DNA of 64,000 nucleotides from NCBI GenBank assembly GCA_022494885.1, contig JAGVSM010001711.1, forward strand, positions 62,001 through 126,000. The letters are read 5' to 3'. Shown here piece after piece: positions 21,161-32,293 of the stretch. The DNA comes from Micrasema longulum. Taxonomy: Eukaryota > Arthropoda > Insecta > Trichoptera > Brachycentridae. The translations under genes were made by a program, and so were the position numbers. The notes beneath the pieces were generated by a model. The model was not told the origin of the DNA. It saw only the letters and a program-made list of their open reading frames with translations, and made no database searches. Numbering within the stretch: the first letter of the stretch is position 1; every line of letters starts with the position of its first letter.

Positions 21161-21779
21161 TGTATTTATTCGCCCCATAAATGGGAAAAGGGTGCTAAGA
21201 GTCTACCGGTTACCCGTTACTAGACTAGATAAATCCGATATTTTTGAAATCAATAAAAATAAAACATTCAATCTAAGAAGCATGTTCGAACCAGGAAAAA
21301 TAGTAAAAAAATAAAAAAACGGGTGCAGGGTACTGAAGAAAATTTATAAATAAATCAAACAAAATGCTTTTGAAGGTTTGGGATGACGTTATTTCACCTT
21401 AATACGGTTTTAAATTTTAAGAGGAGTTTTAAGTAAGAAATCTTTAATTCTTATTTCGTAATAGGTATCCAACACATAAAAATAAAGTTTTGAAATACGT
21501 TTTCTTGGTATTTTTAATGTCATGTTACAAAATAGAAAACTGGAGAAGAAAAAAGTTTTATACAGAAAATTTGGTTTAGTGGTACAATGGAAAATTATAA
21601 AGTTAGGGGAATATTAAAAGAAAAACGACTGATTCAATACATAAGTGTAAGTCGCTTCAAGCTTTCAATTAAAGTGACAATAACAAAGTTTAACAAAAGA
21701 AAATAAAAAGGGCTTTTTCAAATAAGCTCAGAAAATAAACATGCGTTTAGTTTGAGAGAAAAATAAACAAAAACAAAAC
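21161..21779. other. Unassigned AT-rich DNA
   Basis: No gene or named repeat. Confidence 0.4.
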
Positions 21780-22330
21780 AAAAACCATCACGCCGTTTCC
21801 CCGTAAGGGTAGGCAGCAAGAACACAACGCCATATCACTCTGTCATATCATTCGTACATCTTCTCATGCGCGCACGCCGATTATTGCGACTTTTGATATG
21901 TCCAGTCCATCTTCAATTGTTTGTTAAATTTGGTCATACTATGTCTGTCTCGATCTTCCTCTATTTCTGCACCCATTAAAATTCGCGTCGTAAATCTTCT
22001 CAGCCGTTCTTTCGCTGTCCATTCGCTCTACATGTCTAAACCAACGCAGAGGCCCCTTCTTGATTTTGTCGATAGTGCTTATCTCAGCTTTACGTAATGT
22101 ACAGATCTCGACATTTGTGCATCTATCGTACATATTTTTACGAGACATTCGCCTGAAAGATCGCATTTCGACAGCATTCAGCCTACATCATCTCTGTTTT
22201 TCCAAGCCTATTCTTCTCTCCCATACTTCAAAGTCGGCAGTCGGAACCAGGACTCTATTGTGAACTACTAATTTTGCCTCTTGCGACATTTTATTTGCCA
22301 ATGTTGATTTAAGGGCACAGCAAGAGAGAA
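21780..22330 (-). pseudogene. RTE-like LINE protein C-terminus
   Basis: Minus-strand motifs in order: VVHNRVLVPTADFEVWERR, LNAVEMRSFRRMSRKNMYDR, KGPLRWFRHVERMDSER, then GCRNRGRSRQT, a stop and YDQI. These match the end of a widespread insect endonuclease/reverse-transcriptase LINE (NAVEMRSLR..., LRWFGHVERM..., GRGRPR.TY.DQI). The typical 3' sequence near ACGCCGTTTCCCCGTAAGGG closes it at about 21790. Several in-frame stops; no RT domain upstream. Confidence 0.8.
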
Positions 22331-22532
22331 ATAATGAACAATATTAGTAAAAGATAAATTTTAGATTTTTATATGGTAAGATAATATCAATATTTATTAT
22401 TTTGATATTTTTTAACGGTGTGTAAAAGAGATCATCGATGAAAGATCATAAATTCTGTAAATGGGTAGATTTCTTTACTCTAAAATCTTCATTTCCTTTG
22501 AAAAAATATCTAAATATTTAAATTCAGATCTA

Positions 22533-22735
22533 AATTTTTTGCAACAGGGAGGGAAAATATTTATGAAGAGGTAATATGGAAGTCAAGGCATTACCGTCAT
22601 TGGCTGGTTTAAGTGGCCACATTACACACTGTGTAACATTCACCGTTTTGCCCATCTTTAGATCTAAATAACTCCCTAGGGAGGAAATCCAGACTGTCTA
22701 CTAACATTTAGACATACTCAAAACAGTGTTGTTTA
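22533..22735 (+). repeat. Family A repeat, internally deleted
   Basis: TTGCAACAGGGAGGGAAAAT, GGTAATATGGAAGTCAAGG, TTGGCTGGTTTAAGTGGCC and CACTGTGTAACATTCACC are followed early by the inverted CTCCCTAGGGAGGAAATCC and GACATACTCAAAAC. Confidence 0.85.
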
Positions 22736-23149
22736 AATAAATATTACTTAAAATAATTATGCATTTTTATCAGAGCATCTACGTGTTTAAAATATCTGCT
22801 TAGATTACGATATTAATTATCGAATTCGTTGGGGTCCAAATTCAATTAGCAACAAGCATGAAAAAGTTCAAAATCATAATTTGTTGTTTACAAATTTGAG
22901 TAACACAATTTTAATTAATTATAATCTAATCGCGGAACCTGATTTGATCCGTAATTTTAATTGATAACTGACTATTTAGGACTATAAATCAAAACGAAAT
23001 CAGTAAAATCCTATTAGCCAGGATAAAAGAGTAGCAATACCTGTATTTTAAGTGTTACCGCTCATCCTCAAATTAGGGATGTGCCATTTTAAACATCAGT
23101 ATTATTTATCTCAATGAATATGAGCAAAACGCTTATGGTCATTGATCGA
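22736..23149. other. Unassigned DNA
   Basis: I see no repeat boundary or gene. Confidence 0.4.
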
Positions 23150-23815
23150 GCTAAATAAAGTAGAGCAATTATCCTTACTGCGCAACTTAGAAAGAGTCAA
23201 CAATTTAATTTATCTAGGTTCTCTCATCAGCGATGGCGGTGGGTGTGAAGGTGAAATACGGCGACGTATAGGTATTGCCAAAAGTACTTTGAGTCGGCTG
23301 GTAAAGATTTGGGAGAATCGCAGTTTAACCATTAACATCAAAAAGAGACTGGTGAAAGCCTTGGTTTTCTCAGTGTTCATGTACGATGTAGAGTGTTAGA
23401 CACTAAGGGAATTTGAAAATAAAAAAATCGAAGCTTTCGAAATGTGGTGTTGGCGGCGAATGCTGCGGATTCCGCGGACGGCCAGGCGTTCGAATACATC
23501 TATACTCCAGGAACTGGATATAGGAGAGAGACTAACATCATTTAGTTCTTTGGACAAAGAATCATTTAGTTCTTTGGGCATATTTCCAGGGGGAACTCTT
23601 GATAGTTTGGATAAAACTATTCTCCTGGGAAGTGTCGAAGGGACAAGGTCGCGTGGACGTCAACCGACAAGATGGAGCGCAACAGTCACTAAAGTATCAT
23701 AATCATCACTGACGAATGCCTATAGAAGAGCACAAGACCGTTCCAGATGGAGGGAGACTGTTTACAGACGAGCCACTGTAGTCAGGCGTAATCACCATCC
23801 TCAGACATAAGGCAC
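23150..23815 (+). pseudogene. RTE-like LINE RT C-terminus
   Basis: The frame reads LERVNNLIYLGSLISDGGG, CEGEIRRRIGIAKSTLSRLV, KALVFSVFMYDVEC, stop, TLREFENKKIEAFEMWCWRR and MLRIPRTARRSNTSILQELD. This is the classic RTE-type end (YLGSLI, G.C..EI.RRI, EMWCWRRMLRI). A TAG at 23397 sits where AETWTL is expected. A duplicated 21-bp block (ATCATTTAGTTCTTTGG, about 23537 and 23560) and a frameshift follow before GTRSRGRQPTRWSA (GR.PTRW). It ends with RDRSRWR-like codons and a GAGAGA run at 23822. Confidence 0.85.
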
Positions 23816-24262
23816 GGATTGAAGAGAGAGAGATTATTTATTTACGATCAAAAAACCTTCTACAAAATTATATTACAAAAATTATATTTACAGTAGAAAA
23901 AATTACAATGTAAAACCATGCAAAATATTAAATATTTTTTTTTTATGTAATAAAAAAATCATTTAAAAAAGAATTACAAACACGTGTATGAAGTTGAAAG
24001 TAGGAAAAAAGGGAGGAAAAAATCTTAGGTTTTAAAATTTACTCGTATGTTACTAAGAAATGTTACGTACGGAATTCATTCCAAGAACGAATAAAAATAC
24101 CATCGATTTTGCCCGTGTAACGTATTTATTTATGTATACATCATTTGTGTTACTGTCCAAAAATCATGTGCGACTCGTGATATATTATAAATAAATAGAC
24201 CTACCTACACGTTATTCTTAATTACCCATCATTCGAATATAGAAATAAGATCTATACATAAT
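23816..24262. other. Unassigned AT-rich DNA
   Basis: Nothing recognised; possibly the decayed 3' region of the preceding LINE. Confidence 0.4.
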
Positions 24263-24956
24263 CTTATATATATTTAATTTCTCTGTGCGTGTTATGTCAC
24301 CGATCTCATCCTAAACGGCTTAACCGATTTACGTGCGGTTTTCAAAGAAATATAGATCTTTGCGCTCTGCGTGTTCGTAGACATTAAAAATTTTAATCGA
24401 ATCTGTAAAAAAAAGGTTAGAAGCATAAATCTTTTTTTTATCGACCTACCAGAGTTGCCATTCGACGAGAATGTATTTACAAAAAAAGGAAGGTTTTCTT
24501 TTGTGTTTAAATAAGGTTTGTTTTTGAATGTTTACAAACAACATTCGCTTTTTATGGATCCCAATCAGATTCTTTCCTTACATTCCTTATAATTTCTTCC
24601 CATTTATTTCTTTTTACTGGTTTTTTGGTAATACTAAAAAACTATTAACTGACTATTACATTTTTGAAAATCGCATTCATGAATAAAAGTGCACCCCTGT
24701 TAGTGAGAAGAGCCGAGTTTGACGTTTTCAAAAAGAATTCTTTATTTGAAAATGAATTATTTTATGTTTTGGAATTTAACCATAAACATGTACCTAGGTG
24801 TCTACTTAAATTCTATATTTGTATATTAATAGGTTTTATTTTTATGAATTCAATCATAAACAAGTACCAAGGTACCAACTTATCAATGAAAAGTATTTTT
24901 CCAAGGTAATTGCAGGCAAGCCAACGTTCGGGCAGGACGTCTGTCGGGTCAGCTAG
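24263..24956 (+). mobile_element. Helitron-like non-autonomous element
   Basis: It begins TCTTATATATATTTAATTTC after an A, followed by the block CCTAAACGGCTTAACCGATT, common near the 5' end of insect Helitron-like repeats. It ends CTGTCGGGTCAGCTAG followed by T, meeting the Helitron rule of 5' TC, 3' CTRR and insertion between A and T. Upstream of the end, ACGT (around 24922 and 24938) could form a weak hairpin. No Rep/helicase frame; the 81-codon frame at 24664 is probably accidental. Confidence 0.6.
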
Positions 24957-25199
24957 TATATTATAAATATACACACGAGAAAGATATTGTGGGGACCAAA
25001 GACTAGAGTAACGACTAAAAATTATTGTCTATGTGCGCGGTACCCAATTGACATAATGCATGTAAGACCGCGCAAGACGCCACTTGCTCTTCTCTGCATC
25101 CGCGGCATTTCAGTTTACAACTTAGCGTCTGTATTTTATTGTGAACCCATCGCCTTTTTTGTGAGTGAAATAAATTGTAATTGTAATTAACAACAATTA

Positions 25200-26865
25200 T
25201 TTTATTTTTTCTTTGAGTTTTAAATATAAATTCCTCTTCTTCTTGTGTCCTAGGTGTCCCCGATGCTGGCAATCACTTCTTAAAAGGCTTCTATTCCCAA
25301 TCTCAAAACTAGCATATAATCTGAGGTTAGACCCCTACCCCTGTTCAACTTTTTTCAGATTCCCGTGGGTATTCACTCGGAACAGGTGAATAATATGCAG
25401 CAACAGCAGCTCTAGAGAGATACTTTTTATTCTTTGGTTTGGTTCAGTTCAAACTTAGAAATAGCCTGGGCAATGAAAAGACCGCAAAACTGGAATTTCT
25501 CTTTGTATATTTCACCATCACCCTGCAGCCAGACATACTGGTTTAGGGAAGCATTGGTCGCAGATGAATAATAAAGATTCTTTGTCATCTGATAGTACTC
25601 CAATTGTTAACTGGATAAGAAATTGATGTCTGTTTTTTTTATTTGTAATTTTCGTTGTTTAATATAACATCTTTCCTTATTGATGAGTTATATAAATAAT
25701 GTTATGATAATTTTAAACCCCGCCTTTACTGCTGTCTTAAGAAAGAAGGACGCATCTAACATTTTTTACGAAAATGAGTCAAATACATATTCGGAATCAG
25801 GAAAAAAATACGCATCTACTAAAATACATCTATCTTCCTAAAATAACCACAACCCTATTATTTTCACTTATAAATGAGACTAAACTGCAAAAAGTCTTGA
25901 AGATTACTAAATATAAAAGGCTGTTCTGACTTATATAATTATTAAAGACTGATTTAATTACTAATTTTTCTTCTATTCCGTTTTTAAAAACATCTGAAAT
26001 TAATGTACTTCCTACTCGTTTTCAATGAAATTTAAGATCTGCTGGTAATTTCGAAGTTAATGGTCGGCGTTACTAGTTTGAAAAACAGTAAACGGCCAGT
26101 AACGTCTATTTTATTTAGTTGAGTAGAATCAATTAGCATATTAAAACTAAAAAAGAAAGAAGTTTACTTAATTACTAAATAAAAGGAGCGTAGCTAGAAA
26201 CGTCTTTTCTTTGCAGTATAACATATTTTCTTGTATTTTTTTACTAAAAAGAAGATGAAAATGTTAATTTTGAAATATATAACGTAAAATTTAATAAAAT
26301 TAATAAATTGTAGTATTTTTCACACAGCGAATTTTTCAATCTCAGAGTTACAAAATATTTATTTTCTCCGTTTTTTGTTTTATGTAGAAACGTCCTTCTT
26401 TTAAGCACTAGCATTGATTTGCAATTGATGCTTATAAATACAAAATGAAATAACTATCTCTGAAAACACGAATACCTATTAAGAAATTAGGCACAGCCCT
26501 GCTTCCACCAAAGAAATCCATAAGTTTAAGGCTTTAATTACTTTACCGCATCATTAATATTAACATAAATTAAATGTTTAAGCGAATCGGGTACACAGAG
26601 GTAAACCGGTATGGCACCGTTCTGCCTCATCAAATAAATATATGTCGGTAAGTACTTCCAATACACTTAATAAAGAGTGTGTAACTACTAATTATCGAAG
26701 ATTAAAGGTTTTATTTATTTTGAGTTGTTGCGCAAATTAGCAACGCAAATTCTGAAACATTCTTTAAACCTAATATTAAAATTTTATGCATTTATAAGAC
26801 ACCACGATTAATTTGAAAAATCACGTCTAAATATTAATCTGGTTAATTTTCATACGATAATGTGA
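25200..26865. other. Unassigned DNA, possibly old LINE debris
   Basis: The stretch 25220-25620 begins CTCTTCTTCTTGTGTCC and GATGCTGGCAATCACTTC on the minus side, which resembles the tail region of some insect LINEs, but I could not read a protein from it. 25640-26865 shows nothing recognisable. Confidence 0.35.
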
Positions 26866-27060
26866 TGAGGGAGAAATAAAAAAAAATTCAAATTCTACAG
26901 AATAAAGCAATGAAAATAATATTCGGAATAAATATATATTCAAATGTAGATATAATGCATAGAGAAATTGGCTTTCTCACAGTAAATCAACAATTAAAAT
27001 ATAATGTTGCCATTTTCATTCATAGTATAATTTAATTTAAGGATTCAATCAAATGAAAAA
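26866..27060 (+). pseudogene. LINE RT C-terminal fragment
   Basis: The frame reads IQILQNKAMKIIFGIN, then NVDIMHREIGFLTVNQQLKY and NVAIFIHSII. 'IQ..QNKA.R.I' followed by 'L..L.....R' is the thumb-side region of CR1/jockey RTs. A decayed 3' UTR may run to TAAAGCATAAATAAATAAA near 27500. Confidence 0.7.
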
Positions 27061-28040
27061 TAAAATAAAATTTTACCAACAGTGTGGTGCCCGCCACTTA
27101 ACCTTTCCAAAACTAAAATTTAAACAAATCATTTGTGTAATATGCAGGTATGTAAATGTATTGTAAAAATCACGTTGTTTGATTTGCTAATGTCCATTCC
27201 AAACATTTTAAAATTCAAAATATACTTGTCAGTACGTTTCTAACTCTATACCCTCCTCTTCTTTATTTTTACACCGCGGTTACATTATGGGAAATTGGAA
27301 AGGTTTTATGACGATAACTCATGACAAATAAATATGACACTATAGATAAAGAAAGATAAGATTACTTATGAAAAGGAGTTTCAAAACTCACTGTACAAGG
27401 GTTTAAAACTGTACTTTTGATATACATAAAATGTAATGTTACCAAAAGTTTATATGAGTTCTTAAGATGTTATGAACTTACTTAATAAAGCATAAATAAA
27501 TAAAATAATATCAAGTAAAGTAAAAAATATTCCAGTATTGCAACACATGCAAGAATATGTAACTTTTGATCAAGCTGTCTTGAGGATACCTTATTTTATC
27601 GATTTAGCAATCTTAGCGTGAAAATAAGGTAAATTAGAGAGATTTTATGCAATTGGTATTAAGGTACTACATAAAATAATGAAGATATTTATAAATTTAC
27701 AAAAATATGTTAAGGCTTAGTAAGCCTTAACATGTTTTTGTTGTGTTAACTTAACAGTTAAGCAAATAAAAAAAGTAAAAAATACCAGAAAAAATATTAC
27801 GCATCATGGTATATTAACAGTCAACGTTATTTTTAATTATTTTACAGTTGTGTTTGTTTCTTGCTTTTATTGTTTAAGTGATTTCATGAAGCTAACGAAC
27901 GATAGAGACCCAAAAATACACTCTTGACTGGTATGAGCAAATACGGCTTAAAGATTAATTAAAATACATTCTTATTGGTTCCTTCTCTTATAGCGGTAAT
28001 TAGAAGAACTAAAATTAAAGAAAGAAATAAAAGAAAAAAA
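27061..28040. other. Unassigned AT-rich DNA
   Basis: Apart from a possible LINE tail near 27400-27510, I see nothing. Confidence 0.4.
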
Positions 28041-28186
28041 CCGGGTTGTGGACCTGTGGCTAGTGTCGTAGACTCATGAATCAGAGATCCGAGGACCGCT
28101 CCCCACTCTATTGCAACTTGATTTCGATTTTTCTTATAGTGAGTTATTTACAACTCGTTGAAAATGGCCACCAAAATTGAAATGGG
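28041..28186 (+). mobile_element. SINE3, forward copy
   Basis: CCGGGTTGTGGACCTGTGGC, AGTGTCGTAGACTCATGAAT, a degraded box B, CAACTTGATTTCGATTTTTC, TATTTACAACTCGTTGAAAA and TGGCCACCAAAATTGAAAT are the complete SINE3 order. It lies directly against the end of the Penelope-like fragment. Confidence 0.85.
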
Positions 28187-28190
28187 TAAA

Positions 28191-28650
28191 TCATAAGAAA
28201 GTAAAGATTTCTTTTTTAAATAAAAAGATAAATAAAAACCTTGGTTTTTTGGGCAGTCTGCCCGGTGTACACCTTAGGACAGTTTTTACCGTCAGTTTTG
28301 AGAGGGTTGAGAGAGTTTGTCGATCTAAGACAATTTTTGTTAATGTGCCTAAAACGGTTTTGATGCCGTGTTTTTTAAGAATTTTAGAAATTCCATCTGT
28401 AACATTCTGTACATATGGCAAACGAGCTGTCCCTGTATAATTGTCGTTATTTTGGACATGTTTGTATTTTGATACGAAAGCTGTAAATAAAATATCTTTA
28501 TTTTTATACCCGTTTCCTTTTAGCGCTTTCGTTAAAATATTTAATTCATTATCTATGTTTGTTTCTTCACAAATATACGTTGCCCTTCGGGCAAGTGTAT
28601 TTTTGAGACACAATGAAAGCATCCGCCCCTTTCCCGAAACTGTTCATAAA
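28191..28650 (-). pseudogene. Penelope-like element, RT C-terminal fragment
   Basis: The 143-codon frame reads ETNIDNELNILTKALKGNGY, KNKDILFTAF, then ARLPYVQNVTDGISKILKKH and GIKTVL. The pattern 'F..EL..I...A..NGY' followed by 'LPY...VT..I.KIL.KH.I...' is characteristic of the segment between the RT and the GIY-YIG endonuclease of Penelope-like elements. The frame ends without a GIY-YIG domain, and the RT catalytic motif upstream is missing, so it is truncated on both sides. Confidence 0.75.
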
Positions 28651-28699
28651 GACTTGTGTCTTTCATCAGTATCCCATATCAATATCTTTTTTTTTAAAA

Positions 28700-29344
28700 C
28701 TAATTAAGCGAAAATGTAATATTTCTTTACAATCAAACCGCGGAAATAACAAAACAAAGAAACTTTAAAAGCTTTTATTGTACCCCTCACTGCAGTACTG
28801 TCAATTTGTGATCAATAAAATACACATGGTCAGCACAATCTCCTTTTTCTAATTTCCCAGTATGACAGTGAAGGAATACAGTGTTAGTTCCAAATTGAGA
28901 CCGCGCCCGCACGCTCCAGATCCCGCCTCGGAAAGGAAAAAGAACGTAGTAATACAAACAAATCAAACAACGACACAAAACCCAAATACATATGGGAAAC
29001 ATTAGAATAATTTATGAGACAGTTTTTGTAACGGTTGGTGATGAGAAGTAGCATGATAAATGTACCAGTGATAAAAAAACACCTAAAAGCGTAGATTGTG
29101 AAGCGCCACAGATTTCAAAGCTGTAGAATGCAACGATTGCGACTCGGTACAAATCCTTAGTACTTAAGGTTACACATCTATCTACGGTGGACGCAGAAAT
29201 GCTATCTAAAACGTCGGTAAATAGTACGAACGACACACGGCATAATAACCTAGAAAAACTTATTGTAAATCTGAACGGCCGTGAAAATCTAAGAAGTTTA
29301 GCTAAGTGCTGTTTTTAGCTTAGTGCTGTTTTTCTCGTGATCGA
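28700..29344. other. Unassigned segment with open frames on both strands
   Basis: On the minus strand 29236-28787 is one frame broken by a single stop. On the plus strand about 29080-29320 is largely open and includes KVTHLSTVDAEMLSKTS. Neither shows a domain I recognise. It is less AT-rich than its surroundings. Confidence 0.35.
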
Positions 29345-29920
29345 TTCGAAATTATTATTTAAAGAGCACATTATTAAAATATCTAACAAAGCTTGAAAAT
29401 TATTAAGATTTGTACTTAGAACGGGAAAAGACTTTAATAATAAAAATACATTAAAATATCTTCACACATCTCTAGTTAGAAGCCAACTAGATTATAATTC
29501 TCCAATATGGTCACCTTATCAAATCTCTTTCTCTGATTCTATTGAGAGAATTCAGAATAAGTTTCTTCGACATATTCATTTAAAGATAGGTTTTTCTAGT
29601 AATCAATCAAATTATAACATAATTTTAGACTCTCTAAAATTAACTAAATTGCAAGAACAAAGAACATCGACCGATCTTTCGACTTTATGTAAAATAATAC
29701 AACCAATGTTTAATACCACCTAGGTTAAGCAGAACATTTACAATATTTAATTGTCAAAATTCTCGAACGGTAGCTCAATATAACTCACCTATTATTAGAT
29801 TACAGAATACCGAGAACGAATATGCATCTTATTTTGATATATTTAGTTTATCTCTGCCTAACTTAAAAAATAAAGTAACCAACTTATTTTTATCAAAAAG
29901 AGCAAATCAACTTCGAAAAT

Positions 29921-30802
29921 CTAGGAGTACAAATGGATGAACATCTCTGCTGGCGAGCTCATACTAATGAATTAAGCCGCAAAATATTTTTCAGTCTACA
30001 CTCACTTAGAAGGTTGCAAAAATTCTTACCAGTTAATACTAAATGCACCCTTGTACGAGCATTACTACTACCCATTCTAGATTACGCTGATGTTTCCATG
30101 ACTGATTTTAGCTGTGAGCAACTCGATAAACTTGAACGACTTCAGAATACATGCATAAGGTACATTTTTGGTCTTAGGAAATATGACCACATTTCTGATT
30201 ATCGTAGGCAACTGAAATGGCTCAAAATTAGACAGCGGAGAGACTATCACTCCCTCTCACTTCTGTTCAATGTACTTCATAGTCCTAACGCTCCTATATA
30301 CCTGCGTGAAAAATTTCAACCCTTATCAATTCATGGTTTACCTCTTCGTTCTAATTCTCAAGGCACTCTCTTAATACCCATCCACAATTCCTCTTTCTTC
30401 TTTAACTCATATAGTGTCCATGCGGCTCGACTGTGGAATCATCTTCCATCCACCATCAAAGATGTTACTACATTATCTCTGTTTAAATCACGTCTGAAAA
30501 AACATCTCCTTTCTCTTCCTTAAACTCTCCTCCTTTCCTTTTTCCTCTTTCCTCTTTTTCCTTTTTCCCATTGAGTAATAGTTTCGATTTAAGGTAATTT
30601 ATAAACAAATACGTTTATTTCTAAGTTTATATATCTTTACATTTTTTTTTCTATTGAATATGTTCTGTGACTTGAATTATAAAAATGAAAATTTTATTTT
30701 ATTGGTTGGTTGGAAGAAATTGCCATTTGGCAATAAGCCCGCCAATGTACAAATAACGTTATGTACAAAAAGTTAAATAAATAAATAAAAAAATAAAAAA
30801 AA
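29921..30802 (+). mobile_element. LINE-C, 5'-truncated insertion inside LINE-B
   Basis: This youngest-looking LINE piece consists of a 200-codon coding end, a pyrimidine-rich UTR start, and a 3' end with the stem-loop TTGCCATTTGGCAA followed by AAATAAATAAATAAAAAA. A partial, imperfect target duplication (ACTTC.GAAAT-like) flanks it. The same 3' end is inserted in reverse at 58091. Confidence 0.85.
29924..30523 (+). CDS. LINE-C RT C-terminal coding remnant
   Basis: The open frame begins before the ATG at 29933 (LGVQMDEHLCWRAHTNELSR), so the ATG is not the true start. It goes on with FSLHSLRRLQKFLPVNTKC, LVRALLLPILDYADVSM, LERLQNTCIRYIFGLRKYDH, RRQLKWLKIRQRRDYHSLSL, PLRSNSQGTLLIPIHNSSFF and HAARLWNHLPSTIKDVTTLS, and stops at TAA. 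This is the post-catalytic part of a CR1/jockey-type RT ('ILDYAD', 'LQN.CIR.IF', 'AARLWN.LP'). The YADD motif and endonuclease are missing, so it cannot act alone. With no stops or frameshifts in 200 codons it is the least decayed coding sequence in the window. Confidence 0.8.
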   Translation, partial: GVQMDEHLCWRAHTNELSRKIFFSLHSLRRLQKFLPVNTKCTLVRALLLPILDYADVSMTDFSCEQLDKLERLQNTCIRYIFGLRKYDHISDYRRQLKWLKIRQRRDYHSLSLLFNVLHSPNAPIYLREKFQPLSIHGLPLRSNSQGTLLIPIHNSSFFFNSYSVHAARLWNHLPSTIKDVTTLSLFKSRLKKHLLSLP

Positions 30803-30990
30803 ACTTCAGGAGATTAAGTTAGAATAGTTATACTTTGATTGATTGAAGTATTTTGTTATTTTATGATTACTTTAAAATACTCGTATGTATGTATTTCAAA
30901 TAATTTTTAATATCTATAGTACGAGTATATTAATATATCATACTCGTTTTTTTTTTTTTTTTTAAACAGTCTTTAAACTACATATATTTC

Positions 30991-32249
30991 AACGGTAAGA
31001 AGTTATAAAAGGTTGCAGTAAATTATTTGGTCCCAGTTGGGCGACATTCTAATGGTTATCACAACCTTAATGATCAAATTTATAAGATATAGAAGAATAA
31101 TGAAGATAACCAAATAAAGTACCTACAAACAACTGACCATTCACCAGTTTCGCTCAATCGGCAAGAACATGAGAATTCTCCAAAAGAATAAGATTATGTT
31201 GTTTAAATTTAATTTTATGAACTGCATCAAAAACATTATATAAAAAATCTTTACTGTAAAATGGAATAAATATGACTCAGAGATCTGGATTTTATGAAAT
31301 AAACAACTCGTTAGTGAAATACAAAATGTTGATAAAAGAAGCAATCCTCTACAAATATAACAAGGTAAATATTATAAAATTAATATTATAAAAAATCAGA
31401 ATTCTGCCTTGCTGGTTTGAATAAATGGTTGACAGTAAATTTATCTAAAAAGTAAACATTCGTAAAAATAATAATAATAACAACTGAAATAGGTTCTTGA
31501 TTGTTTTCTTCTCGCCGTAATATGGAAAAATGTTGAATTTACGAAATAAAAATCCGTAGATGGAATTTGACATGCGACGTCTTCGGTTGATATGCTTGAA
31601 GTCATGATTGGCTAAGTTGATGAGTTCCCAGAAGATTGTTTGTCGACATCTGAATTCAGTAGATGATCGTCTGCTGCATTGCATTTGTTAATTTGTGTCT
31701 CGTGATGTTGAAGAAAACTTTAGAATCTGACTCCGACTTTTCCAGGTATCTACGAATAAACTTCGTAATGATTTGTCATCCATTAAAATCATGGACTAAA
31801 TATAACATATTGTAAAATCTTTATCATGGGACAAAGTAGATAAAAAGGTGTGGGAAAAATGAAAAAAAGAGAAGAAGAAAGGGGAAGAAGGGAGAAAAAA
31901 GGGAAACCTATATAAAATACAATATCATTAGAATATTATATCTCTCTGTACAAGAATTGCGCTAATAAATTAAAAACAAACAGGCTTACGTTACGTTGAA
32001 CGTTGGCTTTCTTGAAGGACTACATTTTTGAAATGTGTGGTTGCCTGCCCTTAGAGTTCTTCCGCGACAGCTGGACTGCTCTTTCCGAGTTTTCGAATGG
32101 AAAAGAAATTATTTTTAGAGCACGGGCTTCATACGGATGAATTACTACCGCGGCCGTCAGATGGAGCTAAATCAGGCAACATAAAATTATATTCGAGTAC
32201 TAAAATGTCTTCAAAAACGGGGTACGTTGGACTTGTTTTTTACAACGTT
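30991..32249. other. Unassigned DNA
   Basis: A purine run (AGAAGAAGAAAGGGGAAGAA, about 31860-31905) stands out; otherwise nothing recognised. Confidence 0.4.
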
Positions 32250-32293
32250 ACAATATGTAAATGGCAGAAATGCCGTATATAAATAAATAAATA
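32250..32293 (+). mobile_element. LINE-B 3' terminus only
   Basis: AATATGTAAATGGCAGAAATGCCG followed by TATATAAATAAATAAATA is the LINE-B hairpin and tail, with nothing LINE-like upstream: an extreme 5' truncation. Confidence 0.65.

Larger units (their letters stand above)
29345..30990 (+). pseudogene. LINE-B (CR1-like) end, split by LINE-C
   Basis: The first part reads LLRFVLRTGKDFNNKNTLKY, LVRSQLDYNSPIWSPYQ, SIERIQNKFLRHIHL. After one frameshift it reads PPRLSRTFTIFNCQNSRTVA and PNLKNKVTNLFLSKRANQLR. At 29921 LINE-C interrupts it. The LINE-B 3' UTR resumes at 30803 (TTCAGGAGATTAAGTTAGAA) and runs to the T-run near 30960, colinear with the copy at 3.1-3.25 kb. Confidence 0.85.

Noticed and set aside
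24986..25194. Possible solo LTR (TG...CA ends, TTGTGAACCC and AATAAATTGTAA-like signals)
   Set aside because: No matching second copy, no target duplication and no retroviral-type coding sequence in the window.
26386..26400. GAAACGTCC as a fourth hammerhead candidate
   Set aside because: There is no stem II or core strand upstream, so the match is to the short GAAAC-GTC block only.
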